A stretch of 64,000 nt of DNA from Brevibacterium ravenspurgense (GTDB lineage: Bacteria > Actinomycetota > Actinomycetes > Actinomycetales > Brevibacteriaceae): positions 62,001 through 126,000 of the forward strand of contig NZ_LQQC01000008.1 in the NCBI RefSeq assembly GCF_001584615.1, written 5' to 3'. The stretch's first letter is position 1. Every line of letters starts with the position of its first letter. Shown piece by piece: positions 51,325-61,507 of the stretch. Below the pieces are notes generated by a model that was given only the letters and a program-made list of their open reading frames with translations, was not told the DNA's origin and searched no databases. The position numbers were made by a program, and so were the translations under genes.

Positions 51325-52914
51325 TCACTCCCATTCGATGGTGCCCGGGGGCTTCGAGGTGATGTCTAGGACGACGCGGTTGATTTCGTCGACTTCATTG
51401 GTGATCCGGTTGGAGATCTTCGACAGCGTGTCGTAGGGCACGCGGGTCCAGTCGGCGGTCATGGCGTCTTCACTGGACACGGGGCGCAGCACGACGGGGT
51501 GTCCGTAGGTGCGGCCGTCGCCGGCAACACCAACGGAGCGGACATCGGCCAGCAGCACAACGGGGCACTGCCAGATGGTGTCGTCCAGACCTGCGGCGGT
51601 GAGTTCTTCGCGGGCAATGGCGTCGGCTTCGCGCAGAATGCTCAGACGCTCTTCGCTGACCGCACCGACAATGCGGATGGCCAGACCAGGACCGGGGAAC
51701 GGCTGACGGCCGACAATCACCTCGGGCAGGCCGAGTTCACGGCCGACCGCCCGAACTTCGTCCTTGAACAGCGCACGCAGCGGTTCAACCAGCTCAAACT
51801 GGAGGTCGTCCGGCAGACCGCCGACGTTGTGGTGGCTCTTGATGTTCGCGGTACCCGATCCCCCACCGGATTCGACAACGTCCGGGTAGAGGGTGCCCTG
51901 CACCAGGAACTCAATGTTTTCACCTTCGCCCTCCCGCGATTCCGCGACGAGTTCAGCGGCAGCCTGTTCGAAGGTGCGGATGAATTCGCGGCCGATGATC
52001 TTGCGCTTCTGTTCGGGATCTTCGACACCGTCAAGTTCGCTTAGGAACTTCTGCGAGGCATCGACCGTCACCAGGCGCACACCGGTTGCGGACACGTAGT
52101 CCTGTTCGACCTGTTCGCGTTCGTTCTTGCGCAGCAGGCCGTGATCAACGAAAACACATGTCAGCTGGTCGCCGACCGCACGGTGGACAAGAGCTGCAGC
52201 AACGGCCGAGTCAACACCGCCGGACAGACCGCAGATGACCTTCTTGGCGCCGATCTGTTCGCGGATGCGGGCGACCTGTTCGTCGATGATCGAATCGGCT
52301 GACCAGTCCGCCTTGAGCCCTGCGACCTTGAACAGGAAGTTCTCGATGGTCTGCTTGCCGTATTCGCTGTGCATGACCTCCGGGTGCCACTGCACACCGG
52401 CGAAACAGCGCTCGGTGTCTTCGATCGCAGCAATGGGAGCACCGGCGGTGCTGGCCAGAACCTTGAAGCCTTCGGGTGCGGTTTCAGCGGAGTCGCGGTG
52501 GGACATCCACACGGTCTGTGCGGCAGGCAGACCGGCCAGCAGAGCGCCTTCTTCTGTGACTTCGAGTGCCGTGGAGCCGTATTCGCTGGCACCGGTGCGC
52601 GCTACGCGGCCGCCGAGTGCCTGCACCATGGTCTGGAAGCCGTAGCAGATGCCCAGCATGGGCACGCCGAGATCGAACACTTCCGGGTCGATCGACAGGG
52701 CATCTTCCGCGTTGACCGATGACGGTCCGCCGGAGAGCACAATGGCGACCGGCTTTTTGGCAGCGAATTCGGCAGCGGTTGCGGTGTGGGCAATGATTTC
52801 GGAGAACAGCCCGGCTTCGCGTACACGACGTGCAATCAGCTGCGCGGTCTGCGCACCGAAGTCGACGACGAGGACGGGGCGGGCGTCCGTACCTGTTTCG
52901 GGGGTCTGGGTCAT
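51325..52914 (-). CDS. guaA: GMP synthase (glutamine-hydrolysing)
   Basis: 529 residues. The class I glutaminase domain (about 10-205) has [10 protein letters not shown] (nucleophile Cys) and [10 protein letters not shown] (His, Glu); the ATP-pyrophosphatase domain has [14 protein letters not shown]; the dimerisation domain ends [30 protein letters not shown]. It converts XMP to GMP. The ATG at 52912-52914 has no ribosome site but TAGGAT (52921-52926) lies 6 nt upstream, so a leaderless transcript separate from the DUF3817 gene is likely. Confidence 0.97.
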   Translation of the reverse strand: MTQTPETGTDARPVLVVDFGAQTAQLIARRVREAGLFSEIIAHTATAAEFAAKKPVAIVLSGGPSSVNAEDALSIDPEVFDLGVPMLGICYGFQTMVQALGGRVARTGASEYGSTALEVTEEGALLAGLPAAQTVWMSHRDSAETAPEGFKVLASTAGAPIAAIEDTERCFAGVQWHPEVMHSEYGKQTIENFLFKVAGLKADWSADSIIDEQVARIREQIGAKKVICGLSGGVDSAVAAALVHRAVGDQLTCVFVDHGLLRKNEREQVEQDYVSATGVRLVTVDASQKFLSELDGVEDPEQKRKIIGREFIRTFEQAAAELVAESREGEGENIEFLVQGTLYPDVVESGGGSGTANIKSHHNVGGLPDDLQFELVEPLRALFKDEVRAVGRELGLPEVIVGRQPFPGPGLAIRIVGAVSEERLSILREADAIAREELTAAGLDDTIWQCPVVLLADVRSVGVAGDGRTYGHPVVLRPVSSEDAMTADWTRVPYDTLSKISNRITNEVDEINRVVLDITSKPPGTIEWE

Positions 52915-52987
52915 GCTTCTATCCTAAGCGTTCGCAGAGGCGATCCTGCCGATGCAGGAGGTGGTCAGGCGGTGGTACTCGCAGTGG

Positions 52988-53467
52988 TCAGGCGGCTGAT
53001 TTCGGCGCGACGACAACAGCGTCGTCGAGTTCCTTTTCGCCGCGGCGGTGGATTTTCGCTTCAACAATGAACGACATGACCGGAACAACACCGGCCAGCG
53101 CCAAGACGAGGAGGTTCTTCAGGCCCCACTTCATCTGCGAGTTCAGCCAGAAGCACACGATCAGGTAGGCCACGTAGCACCAGCCGTGTGCAATGGCGAC
53201 GGCCGCGGCGGCGTTGAAGCTGCCGAAGGTCAGTGCTTCTGCCGGGTTGCCGCCCATCATGAGTCCCCAGATGAGGTACTTGAAGATCATCTCAATGGTG
53301 AGGATCAGCAGCATGACACCGGTGATGATCGCCATGATCCGGTAGAACCGCAGTGCATTGCGGGCGGACTGCCAGCGGTTGAGGGTGAACACCGCATTGG
53401 GGTCGTCCTCGTTGAAGTCCGGGCGGCGGTCCAGGGGGTCACCGCCGTGCTGGGGATCGTTGCTCAC
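52988..53467 (-). CDS. DUF3817 membrane protein
   Basis: 159 residues. Three TM helices in a DUF3817 layout: ALRFYRIMAIITGVMLLILTIEMIFKYL, VAIAHGWCYVAYLIVCFWLNS and NLLVLALAGVVPVMSFIVEAKIH. Both termini are polar. GTG start at 53465-53467 overlaps the SURF1 stop (GTGA). Function unknown; the gene is regularly found near guaA in actinobacteria. Confidence 0.88.
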   Translation of the reverse strand: MSNDPQHGGDPLDRRPDFNEDDPNAVFTLNRWQSARNALRFYRIMAIITGVMLLILTIEMIFKYLIWGLMMGGNPAEALTFGSFNAAAAVAIAHGWCYVAYLIVCFWLNSQMKWGLKNLLVLALAGVVPVMSFIVEAKIHRRGEKELDDAVVVAPKSAA

Positions 53468-54318
53468 TGGGGGTCTCCGTTCTTGGGAGTGCGGGGCAGC
53501 TTTTCGCCGGCGTCTTTCACGACCACGTATTCAACGGGCGCTTGGTCTTCCCGGCGGAGTGCATTGTATTCGTCGCGCAGCAGGCGGAACCAGATGTACA
53601 CGGCGAAGACTGCGAACACGATCCATTCGAGCGCGTAGAACGCCGATTGGAGGTCAAAGCCTTCGTCTTGCGGTTCCTGATAGGGAACATAGGACAGCTG
53701 GTCACCGCCGATGCCGACTTCCGGCTTTTCCTGCGGGAAGAGAAACGCGGAGTACGTGTAGACGTCGAAAAGGTTGACTATCTGCGAGGTGGAAACGGAC
53801 CGGACTACTCCTTCGGGGAGGTCCTTGGTGTCCAGTGGGCCTTCGATGGGGGCTATGCGGGCATCAAGGGTGACATCCTGATCCGAGGCGGTGCTCGCCT
53901 TGGCTGTTTCGAGGTCTTCTGTCCAGCCGCGCACCACCGGAATGGCGGTGGGTTTGGATTCGAGCTGGTCGGTGTCTGCGGCCTGGGCGTATTCGGGGTC
54001 GTCCGGGGCGAACATGGTGACAACCCAGTAGCCCTTGGTGCCGTTCAGGTAGCGGTCGTCGATGACGACCTGCTGATCCGGCAGGAAGTGCCCGCTGATG
54101 GTGACTCGCTGGTCGGCCAGGTAGCCCGGCATGGGCCCCTGGGCTTCCATGATGTCGTTGAAGGGCTTCGCCACCGCGAGTTCGGGGTTGTCGGCCTGCT
54201 GACTCTTGGACTGGGCACGGTCAATCTGCCATGCGGACAGCATGACGAATGCGGTGACCAGCAGCAGGACGAGCGCCAGGAATCCCAGCCATCTGGGTTT
54301 CAGGGCGAGACGAAGCAC
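53464..54318 (-). CDS. SURF1-family protein (cytochrome oxidase assembly)
   Basis: 284 residues with one TM helix at each end (WLGFLALVLLLVTAFVMLSAWQI at about 10-32; FYALEWIVFAVFAVYIWFRLL near 230-250) and an outer domain with the family pattern GHFLPDQQVVIDDRYLNGTKGYWVVTMF and VVRGW. SURF1 proteins help assemble the haem-copper oxidase. GTG start with GAGGGG upstream, 8 nt after the GuaB3 stop. Confidence 0.88.
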   Translation of the reverse strand: MLRLALKPRWLGFLALVLLLVTAFVMLSAWQIDRAQSKSQQADNPELAVAKPFNDIMEAQGPMPGYLADQRVTISGHFLPDQQVVIDDRYLNGTKGYWVVTMFAPDDPEYAQAADTDQLESKPTAIPVVRGWTEDLETAKASTASDQDVTLDARIAPIEGPLDTKDLPEGVVRSVSTSQIVNLFDVYTYSAFLFPQEKPEVGIGGDQLSYVPYQEPQDEGFDLQSAFYALEWIVFAVFAVYIWFRLLRDEYNALRREDQAPVEYVVVKDAGEKLPRTPKNGDPQ

Positions 54319-54326
54319 GGAGCCCC

Positions 54327-55445
54327 TCAGCTTTCGGCGTCGACAACCACGTTGACGCGCTGGAAGGACTTAAGGTCCGTGTAGCCCGTCGTGGCCAGGG
54401 CACGGCGGAGGGCACCGGCGAGGTTGACTTCGCCGACTGCCGAATGGCCGGGCCCGTGGATGAGCTGTTCGAGCGGTGCGACGGTGCCCATGTGCACGCG
54501 ACGGCCGCGTGGAAGTTCCGGGTGGTGGGCTTCTGCGCCCCAGTGGTAGCCCTGGCCGGGAGCTTCTTCTGCGCGAGACAGTGCCGAACCGAGCATGACG
54601 GCGTCCGCGCCCATGGCGAAGGCCTTGACGATCGAACCGGTGGAGCCCAGCCCGCCGTCGGCGATCACGTGGACGTAGCGGCCGCCGGATTCGTCCATGT
54701 AGTCGCGGCGGGCCGCCTGGACGTCGGCGATAGCGGTGGCCATGGGCACCTGGATGCCGAGCGTGTGGCGGGTGGTGGATGCCGCACCGCCGCCGAAGCC
54801 AACCAGAACACCGGCAGCACCGGTGCGCATGAGGTGCAGGGCCGGTGTGTAGGCACTGACGCCGCCGACGATCACTGGGACGTCGAGTTCGTAGATGAAC
54901 TGCTTGAGGTTGAGCGGATCGGTGGTGCTGGAGACGTGCTCAGCAGAAACCGTGGTGCCGCGGATGACGAAAAGGTCGACGCCTGCGTCGACAACGGTCT
55001 GGTAGAACTCCTGGGTGCGCTGCGGCGTGAGCGCACCGGCAACCGTCACACCGGCTTCGCGGATTTCAGCCAGGCGGGCGGTGATGAGTTCGGCCTTGAT
55101 GGGTTCGCGGTAGATCTCCTGCATGCGCTCGGTGGCGCGCTGGTCGTCAAGCCCCGCGATTTCGTCAAGCAGCGGCTGGGGGTCTTCGTAGCGGGTCCAC
55201 AGACCTTCGAGGTCGAGAACGCCGAGCATGCCCAGACGGCCAAGCGAAATGGCTGTTGCCGGGCTGACAACAGAGTCCATGGGAGCAGCCAGATAGGGCA
55301 GGTCGAACTGGAACGCGTCGATCTGCCATTGGAGCGAGACATCCCGAGGATCGCGGGTGCGCCGCGAAGGGATAACCGCTACGTCGTCAAGTGAATATGC
55401 CCTGCGTCCGCGCTTTCCGCGGCCGATTTCCAACTCTGTGCTCAC
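54327..55445 (-). CDS. GuaB3-family IMP dehydrogenase-related protein without CBS domains
   Basis: 372-residue (beta/alpha)8 protein of the IMPDH/GMPR superfamily. RRAYSLDDVAVIPSRRTRDPRDVSL, YLAAPMDSVVSP, VIADGGLGSTGSIVKAFAMGADAVMLGS and the GYHWG flap are visible. There is no CBS pair. The catalytic-loop position, GPGSICTT in the guaB product, reads GFGGGAASTT here and has no Cys. GuaB3 proteins have been linked to GMP reduction in cyanobacteria; the activity here is uncertain. Start is GTG at 55443-55445 with TACCCT 7 nt upstream. It heads the SURF1-DUF3817 operon. Confidence 0.85.
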   Translation of the reverse strand: MSTELEIGRGKRGRRAYSLDDVAVIPSRRTRDPRDVSLQWQIDAFQFDLPYLAAPMDSVVSPATAISLGRLGMLGVLDLEGLWTRYEDPQPLLDEIAGLDDQRATERMQEIYREPIKAELITARLAEIREAGVTVAGALTPQRTQEFYQTVVDAGVDLFVIRGTTVSAEHVSSTTDPLNLKQFIYELDVPVIVGGVSAYTPALHLMRTGAAGVLVGFGGGAASTTRHTLGIQVPMATAIADVQAARRDYMDESGGRYVHVIADGGLGSTGSIVKAFAMGADAVMLGSALSRAEEAPGQGYHWGAEAHHPELPRGRRVHMGTVAPLEQLIHGPGHSAVGEVNLAGALRRALATTGYTDLKSFQRVNVVVDAES

Positions 55446-55479
55446 GCGTCCCAGGGTACCCCAGGGCTCTGACACGAAT

Positions 55480-55513
55480 GCGGGCCGCCATGGTCGGAAC
55501 CACAGCGGCCCGC
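55480..55513. terminator. Hairpin upstream of the GuaB3 gene
   Basis: Arms GCGGGCCGC (55480-55488) and GCGGCCCGC (55505-55513), with an inner TGGT/ACCA. It could end transcription arriving from tenA before the GuaB3 promoter. Confidence 0.6.
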
Positions 55514-55552
55514 ACTCTGTCAGCCTTCCGTGAAGGCCGGCCCTAGGCACCA

Positions 55553-55610
55553 TTCACGAAGCGCCACTCCCCCGAACCTGTCAGGCTCAGGCAAGCGGCG
55601 CCTCGTGAAT
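55553..55610 (-). terminator. Hairpin downstream of tenA
   Basis: ATTCACGA-GCGCC near 55553-55565 pairs with GGCGC-TCGTGAAT near 55597-55610. The right arm carries the CGCCTCGTGA form of the recurrent motif. It lies 14 nt after the tenA stop. Confidence 0.55.
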
Positions 55611-55623
55611 CAGAGTCAGCCCG

Positions 55624-56397
55624 TCAGGGCATGGGGGTTGTCCAGTCTTCGTAGACGTGGGCGCTGGCCCAGAAGTGCAGTTCGTACAGGCTGGCCTGTT
55701 CGAACACGGCCTTCATTTCGGCGCGCAGGGCCGGGGTGGCCTGTTCCATTTCGCGTTCGAGGATCGCGACTGCTCCGCGGGTGGATTCGTCGAATTCGGG
55801 GCTGTCGTACATGGTGATCCACGATGCGAAAGGGTGGCCTTCCAGGTTCGATCCGGCCTTCTTCATGAGCACCTTGCCGATGTGGGCGTACACCCAGAAG
55901 CACGGCAGGACACCGGCAACACCCACCTGGTAGGGGCGCAGGGCAGCCGTTGCCATGAGAAACGACACGTAGCCCAGCGACGTGGGGCTGGCGATGACGG
56001 CTTCGGCATCGCGGCCTTCATCGGAGCCGCGCTCACCGTGGCGCAGACCGCGGGTGCCCGCGGTTTCCTGCTGGATTTCCTTGACCAGCGGAGCGAAGAC
56101 CTCGTCAGCGAAGACGGCTTCGTGGAGTTCGTTTTCAGCGACAACGGCTTCCGAGGTTGCTCCGGCCCAGAACTCCATGTCGTCGTTGCGGGAGGACTTG
56201 CTGGACAGCTGCGCCATGGCACGGCCGTAGCCGTCCAGGTAGACCTCGTCCTGCAGCAGGTAGTGGACGAAAACCTTGGGGTCGAGGCTGCCGTCTGAGA
56301 GCTGTTCGATGAAGGGCAGGGCTTCGATGTCCTTGATGATGGGCTCGACGTGTTCCCAAAGTTCACGGCTGTGGGGGCCGGCGATGAATTCGCTCAT
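55624..56397 (-). CDS. tenA: TenA-family thiaminase II / aminopyrimidine aminohydrolase
   Basis: 257-residue all-helical TenA protein. SRELWEHVEPIIKDIEALPFIEQLSDGSL, FVHYLLQDEVYLDGYGRAMAQL, VLPCFWVYAHIG with the family Cys, and SLYELHFWASAHVYEDW (catalytic Glu) are present. It salvages the pyrimidine moiety of damaged thiamine. Between about residues 113 and 135 it has a charged insert (GLRHGERGSDEGRDAEA), which makes it longer than usual. ATG with AGGAGAC upstream; last gene of the thi operon, 96 nt after thiD. Confidence 0.93.
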   Translation of the reverse strand: MSEFIAGPHSRELWEHVEPIIKDIEALPFIEQLSDGSLDPKVFVHYLLQDEVYLDGYGRAMAQLSSKSSRNDDMEFWAGATSEAVVAENELHEAVFADEVFAPLVKEIQQETAGTRGLRHGERGSDEGRDAEAVIASPTSLGYVSFLMATAALRPYQVGVAGVLPCFWVYAHIGKVLMKKAGSNLEGHPFASWITMYDSPEFDESTRGAVAILEREMEQATPALRAEMKAVFEQASLYELHFWASAHVYEDWTTPMP

Positions 56398-56493
56398 TGT
56401 GTCTCCTGACAGTCGTTTTTCAGTTGTTGTATTGCGGATGGCGTGGTTCTGCGGGCAGTGCTGCTGCCGACACTGCCGACAGCGCCGCTGTTC

Positions 56494-57393
56494 TCAGCGG
56501 GTGATGTCGACGATGTGGTCGACCGGTCCGTGTGCGCCGTCGGGATTCAGCGCCAGCTGCCAGTCGGCTGCACTGCCGATGGCGCGGGCCAGGTAGTCGA
56601 GGGCCGCACCGACGGCGTCGCCCAGCTGCTCCCCGGTCGAGGCGCCGGCCGGGTCTTCGCCTGCCTGAGTCAGGGCGTGCCGGCGGTGGGCGACCTCAGC
56701 TGCGATGGCCGCCGACAGTGTGCAGCCGGTGCCGTGGGTGTTGGGTGAAAAGACGCGCGGGTGGCTGAATTCGCGCCACGCGATGTCGTCGTCTTCGGCA
56801 ACCGCGAGGATGTCGGTGACGATGTCGTCTGCCCCGTGGCCGCCCTTGAGGAGCACGGCTTTCGGGCCCATTTTCAGCAGGCGGGCGGCCTGTTCGCGCA
56901 TCTGTGCGGGGGTGCCGGCTTCGGGTTCGTCATCGCCCAGCAGGAGTGCGGCTTCCGGCAGGTTGGGGGTGATGAGGCCGGCCTGCGGCAGCAGAACTGT
57001 GCGCACCGCATCGATGGCGTTTTCTGCCAGCAGTCGGTGCCCGGATGTGGCGACCATGACGGGGTCGACCACGAGGAAGCCCAGACGCCCAGCCGCCGCG
57101 TAGTCGGCTGTTGTCTGCACGAGTTCGGGTGTGCCGAGCATGCCGGACTTGGTGGCATCAACGTGGATGTCGTCGACGACCGAATCGAACTGGTCGATCA
57201 CGAAGTCGTGGTCGATTTCGTAGATGCGGCTGACCCCGTGGGTGTTCTGTGCGACGAGGGCGGTGATGATGCTGGCCCCGTAGGCGCCGCGCGCGGTGAA
57301 GGTTTTGAGGTCCGCCTGGATTCCCGCACCGCCGGAGGGGTCAGTGCCGGCGATCGTGACGGCGACGGGAGGACGAGGGCCGGTTGCGGTCAT
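56494..57393 (-). CDS. thiD: Hydroxymethylpyrimidine/phosphomethylpyrimidine kinase
   Basis: 299-residue ribokinase-fold enzyme phosphorylating HMP and HMP-P. AVTIAGTDPSGGAGIQADLKTFTARGAYGASIITALVAQNTHGV, DPVMVATSGHRLL, LKGGHG and FSPNTHGTGCTLSAAIAAEVA are classical. ATG at 57391-57393 overlaps the thiE stop (ATGA). Confidence 0.96.
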   Translation of the reverse strand: MTATGPRPPVAVTIAGTDPSGGAGIQADLKTFTARGAYGASIITALVAQNTHGVSRIYEIDHDFVIDQFDSVVDDIHVDATKSGMLGTPELVQTTADYAAAGRLGFLVVDPVMVATSGHRLLAENAIDAVRTVLLPQAGLITPNLPEAALLLGDDEPEAGTPAQMREQAARLLKMGPKAVLLKGGHGADDIVTDILAVAEDDDIAWREFSHPRVFSPNTHGTGCTLSAAIAAEVAHRRHALTQAGEDPAGASTGEQLGDAVGAALDYLARAIGSAADWQLALNPDGAHGPVDHIVDITR

Positions 57394-58088
57394 GAGTTTT
57401 CTCCTGTGTAGGCCTGAAGAATGCTGCGTGCGGCCGCCGCTGGGTCGGGTGCGGTCATGATGGCTGACACGACGCAGATTCCCGCAGCACCCGTGCCGCG
57501 CAGGGCTGCCGCGTTGTGGTCTTTGATGCCGCCGATGGCAAAAGCGGGCAGGCCTGCCATTTCGGCGCGTTTCCGGAAACCGTCAGGGCCGATGGCGCTG
57601 CGACCGGTTTCTTTGGTCTGGGTTGCGTACACCGGACCAATACCCAGCAGATCGACTTCCTGACTGCGGGCGCGTTCAAAGTGTTCGGGTTCTTGGGCTG
57701 AAACTCCCAGCAGCGGTTCCGCACCGATGCGCTGGCGAACATCGTCTGCTGACATGTCGCCCTGGCCGACGTGCACGTGGACTTTCCGGCCTTGCTCCAG
57801 CAGGCGGGCGGCGACATCAACGCGATCATTGACGAAAACGGGGATTTCGGTTTGGATGCCGTGTTCCTCACGGGCCTGCTGAACAGCATCGAGCACGCTC
57901 ACCGTGAGCTTTTCGAAGCCGGCGTCGTCAATGTGCTTATCGCGCACCTGCACAATGCCCACTCCCCCTGCAATCGCCTGGGCGACGGTGTCGGCAACTG
58001 TGCGGCCAACACTTTCGGCCATCGCCGTGTCGGTCACCAGGTAGAGGTCGGTGCTGTATTCGGACAGGCGGCCCAGTGGTGCGCTCAT
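57390..58088 (-). CDS. thiE: Thiamine-phosphate synthase
   Basis: 232-residue TIM-barrel enzyme joining HMP-PP and thiazole phosphate. GVGIVQVRDKHID, FVNDRVDVAARL, VHVGQGDMSADDVRQRIG, GVSAQEP, YLGIGP-like LLGIGPVYATQTK and FAIGGIKDHN agree with the family. ATG at 58086-58088 overlaps the thiM stop (ATGA) and has AGGAGGA upstream; the longer frame lies inside thiM. Confidence 0.96.
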   Translation of the reverse strand: MSAPLGRLSEYSTDLYLVTDTAMAESVGRTVADTVAQAIAGGVGIVQVRDKHIDDAGFEKLTVSVLDAVQQAREEHGIQTEIPVFVNDRVDVAARLLEQGRKVHVHVGQGDMSADDVRQRIGAEPLLGVSAQEPEHFERARSQEVDLLGIGPVYATQTKETGRSAIGPDGFRKRAEMAGLPAFAIGGIKDHNAAALRGTGAAGICVVSAIMTAPDPAAAARSILQAYTGENS

Positions 58089-58942
58089 GCGGTTCCTCCT
58101 GTTGTCCACGTGGTCTGGATCCGGGCTAGGTCTTCAGGCCGGGCAGCGTAGAGGCCGTCGAGGAAGTGCGCGGCAAATGTGCCGGGCCCATTGGCTCTTT
58201 TGTGCGCTGACTGGGCGGCCGAGGTGAAGTGCAGGTGCGCAGTCGCTGCGGCCATGCCGGTCCTCGCCTGCTGGCTGAGGTCCTGTGTCTGCGGGGTGTG
58301 GGCGGCTGCTGCCGCGTATGCGGCGGTGAGCGCTCCGAGCGAGCACCCCGTGCCGATGACGCTGGGCATATAGGGGCTGCCGCCGCTGATTGTCACGGTG
58401 TGCGTGCCGGAATCGTCAGCAAAGACAATGGCGTCGGATTCCCCAGAAACAGCGGCGACGATACCGGTCTGGGCGAGGCTTGCGGCTGCGCCGAGGGCGT
58501 CGTCAACTGAGTGCGTTGAGTCGGTTCCGCGGGCGCTGCCGGACTGCTGTGCCAGGCCGATGACCTCCGAGGCGTTGCCGCGCACAACCGCCGGGCCGCT
58601 GTTCAGTGCGCGCACAATCCGGGAAGTGCGGTGCGCTGAGATCCCAAAGCCCACGGGGTCGAGAACCCACGGCTTGCCGGCCTGGTTGAAGGTGTCGATG
58701 GCAGCGTCAGCTGACAGGTACTGGTGCGACGTTGGAGTGCCGAAATTGATGAGCAGACCATCGGCAATGCCGGCGAAATCAGCGGCATCGGCTTCGTGGT
58801 CGATCATGGCGGGGCTGGCACCGGCCGCCAAGAGCACATTCGCGGCGAACTGCTGAACAACCGTGTTCACAATGCAGTGCACTAAAGGCGTGCGCTCACG
58901 CAGAGACTCAAGCAGCGTGCCCGCATAGTCTTTGAGTTCCAT
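58085..58942 (-). CDS. thiM: Hydroxyethylthiazole kinase
   Basis: 285-residue thiazole salvage kinase. LVHCIVNTVVQQFAANVLLAAGASPAM at the N-terminus, VLDPVGFGISAHRT, VRGNASEVIGLA, and the catalytic PSVIGTGCSLGALTAAYAAA (GTGC). First gene of thiM-thiE-thiD-tenA, under the TPP riboswitch whose last bases form its ribosome site. Confidence 0.95.
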   Translation of the reverse strand: MELKDYAGTLLESLRERTPLVHCIVNTVVQQFAANVLLAAGASPAMIDHEADAADFAGIADGLLINFGTPTSHQYLSADAAIDTFNQAGKPWVLDPVGFGISAHRTSRIVRALNSGPAVVRGNASEVIGLAQQSGSARGTDSTHSVDDALGAAASLAQTGIVAAVSGESDAIVFADDSGTHTVTISGGSPYMPSVIGTGCSLGALTAAYAAAAAHTPQTQDLSQQARTGMAAATAHLHFTSAAQSAHKRANGPGTFAAHFLDGLYAARPEDLARIQTTWTTGGTA

Positions 58943-58945
58943 GAC

Positions 58946-59018
58946 ATCCCTTCGCTGGTCCTAACCACACAGGTTCAACGGGTTAATCTCAGCCGCTGTA
59001 TTACGGCACCCCGTGTCA
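58946..59018 (-). ncRNA. TPP riboswitch (THI element) upstream of thiM
   Basis: On the minus strand the conserved THI parts occur in order: ACGGGGTGCC, GGCTGAGA, ACCCGTTGAACCTG, GGTTAG-ACC and GCGAAGGGA. The last one, AAGGGA, is also the thiM ribosome binding site 6 nt before the ATG, so TPP binding would hide it and reduce translation. A -10-like TAGGGT lies upstream, near 59030. Confidence 0.92.
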
Positions 59019-59177
59019 CTACGCTCACCCTAACACCCACCACTGACACAAGCGCATGGCGCAGAGCCACGGCACAATCCCGCTCCGCCACAGACTGGTC
59101 CGCAGACCAGCCGACAGACCAGACCAGCGGGCCCGAGAACCGCGACCTCCACCTCGTGAGAAAACCCGCAAAAACAG
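59019..59177. other. Intergenic stretch between the riboswitch and the guaB terminator
   Basis: It contains the thiM promoter region and a GGTCCGC/CAGACC-rich stretch (about 59094-59130) with short direct CAGACCAG repeats, then a CTCCACCTCGTGA copy of the recurrent motif at about 59149. No gene. Confidence 0.5.
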
Positions 59178-59209
59178 CTGTGCGCCCGGCCAGAGGCGCG
59201 GGCGCACAG
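59178..59209 (-). terminator. Rho-independent terminator of guaB
   Basis: On the minus strand perfect 11-nt arms CTGTGCGCCCG / CGGGCGCACAG are followed by CTGTTTTTGCGGG. It lies 40 nt after the guaB stop. Confidence 0.9.
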
Positions 59210-59248
59210 CGGATGTTCACAAGCGACAGCCGGTCAGGCTGCGGCGGA

Positions 59249-60865
<1,617 letters not shown>

Positions 60866-61019
60866 CTAAGGGGTTCGCGCACGCGTAAGCGGCGCGGGTT
60901 GGATGGTCATGTGGGCGGTGCGCTTGGTGCCGCTCACGCGCAGAATCAGCCGAAAGTATGACCCCAAGTTCAGCTTTCTGCGCGATGTGCAGAAAATAGG
61001 AACGCGCGAGGCTGAAGGC

Positions 61020-61430
61020 ATGCTGATTCTTGCGATTGTCCTCATTTCACTGGCACTGGTCTTCTACACGATCGGCGTGTGGGCCGAGCGGCTGAAGAAG
61101 ACCCTCACCTGGCCGCACGTGGTTCTGTTCGGACTGGGTCTGCTCTTCGATGCTTCCGGCACCGAGGTCATGCGCCGCATTGCCGCCGCAGGCAATTCGA
61201 CGATGTCGAACGCCCCCGATGGTTCTCTCGCCCAGATCCTGTCGATCACCATGGCGATCACCGGCCTGATTGCGCTGATCCTCATGGCGGTGCACTTCTT
61301 CTGGGCGCTCATTGTGATGATCAAGGGCACGGAGAGGGCCAAGGCCATCTTCCACAAGTTCTCCGTGACCGTGTGGGCCATCTGGCTGGTGCCCTACCTG
61401 ACCGGAATGGTGTCCTCAATGGTCGCGTGA
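61020..61430 (+). CDS. Small membrane protein, TIGR03987/HsmA-like
   Basis: 136 residues with four TM helices: LILAIVLISLALVFYTIGVWAE, WPHVVLFGLGLLFDASGTEVM, ILSITMAITGLIALILMAVHFFWALIVMI and FSVTVWAIWLVPYLTGMV. This matches a conserved family of unknown function. The ATG at 61020 follows GAGGCTGAAGGC and gives the family length; an earlier in-frame start would add 39 basic residues. Confidence 0.8.
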   Translation: MLILAIVLISLALVFYTIGVWAERLKKTLTWPHVVLFGLGLLFDASGTEVMRRIAAAGNSTMSNAPDGSLAQILSITMAITGLIALILMAVHFFWALIVMIKGTERAKAIFHKFSVTVWAIWLVPYLTGMVSSMVA

Positions 61431-61438
61431 GCGTGCGG

Positions 61439-61498
61439 CTGACGAGGTGCAGGGCCGGCTGACGAGGTACCGGTCCGGCTTACGAGGCGCCGCTCACC
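61439..61498. repeat. Three tandem 20-bp copies of the CGAGGTG motif
   Basis: CTGACGAGGTGCAGGGCCGG, then CTGACGAGGTACCGGTCCGG, then CTTACGAGGCGCCGCTCACC, exactly 20 bp apart, in the gap between two convergent genes. They are tandem versions of a motif scattered through the window. Confidence 0.8.
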
Positions 61499-61507
61499 AC
61501 GCCGCAC

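Noticed and set aside
50582-51436. Open frames of 68-95 codons in the R2 block
   Set aside because: Same argument: tandem DNA repeats produce parallel frames; no start signals or family motifs.
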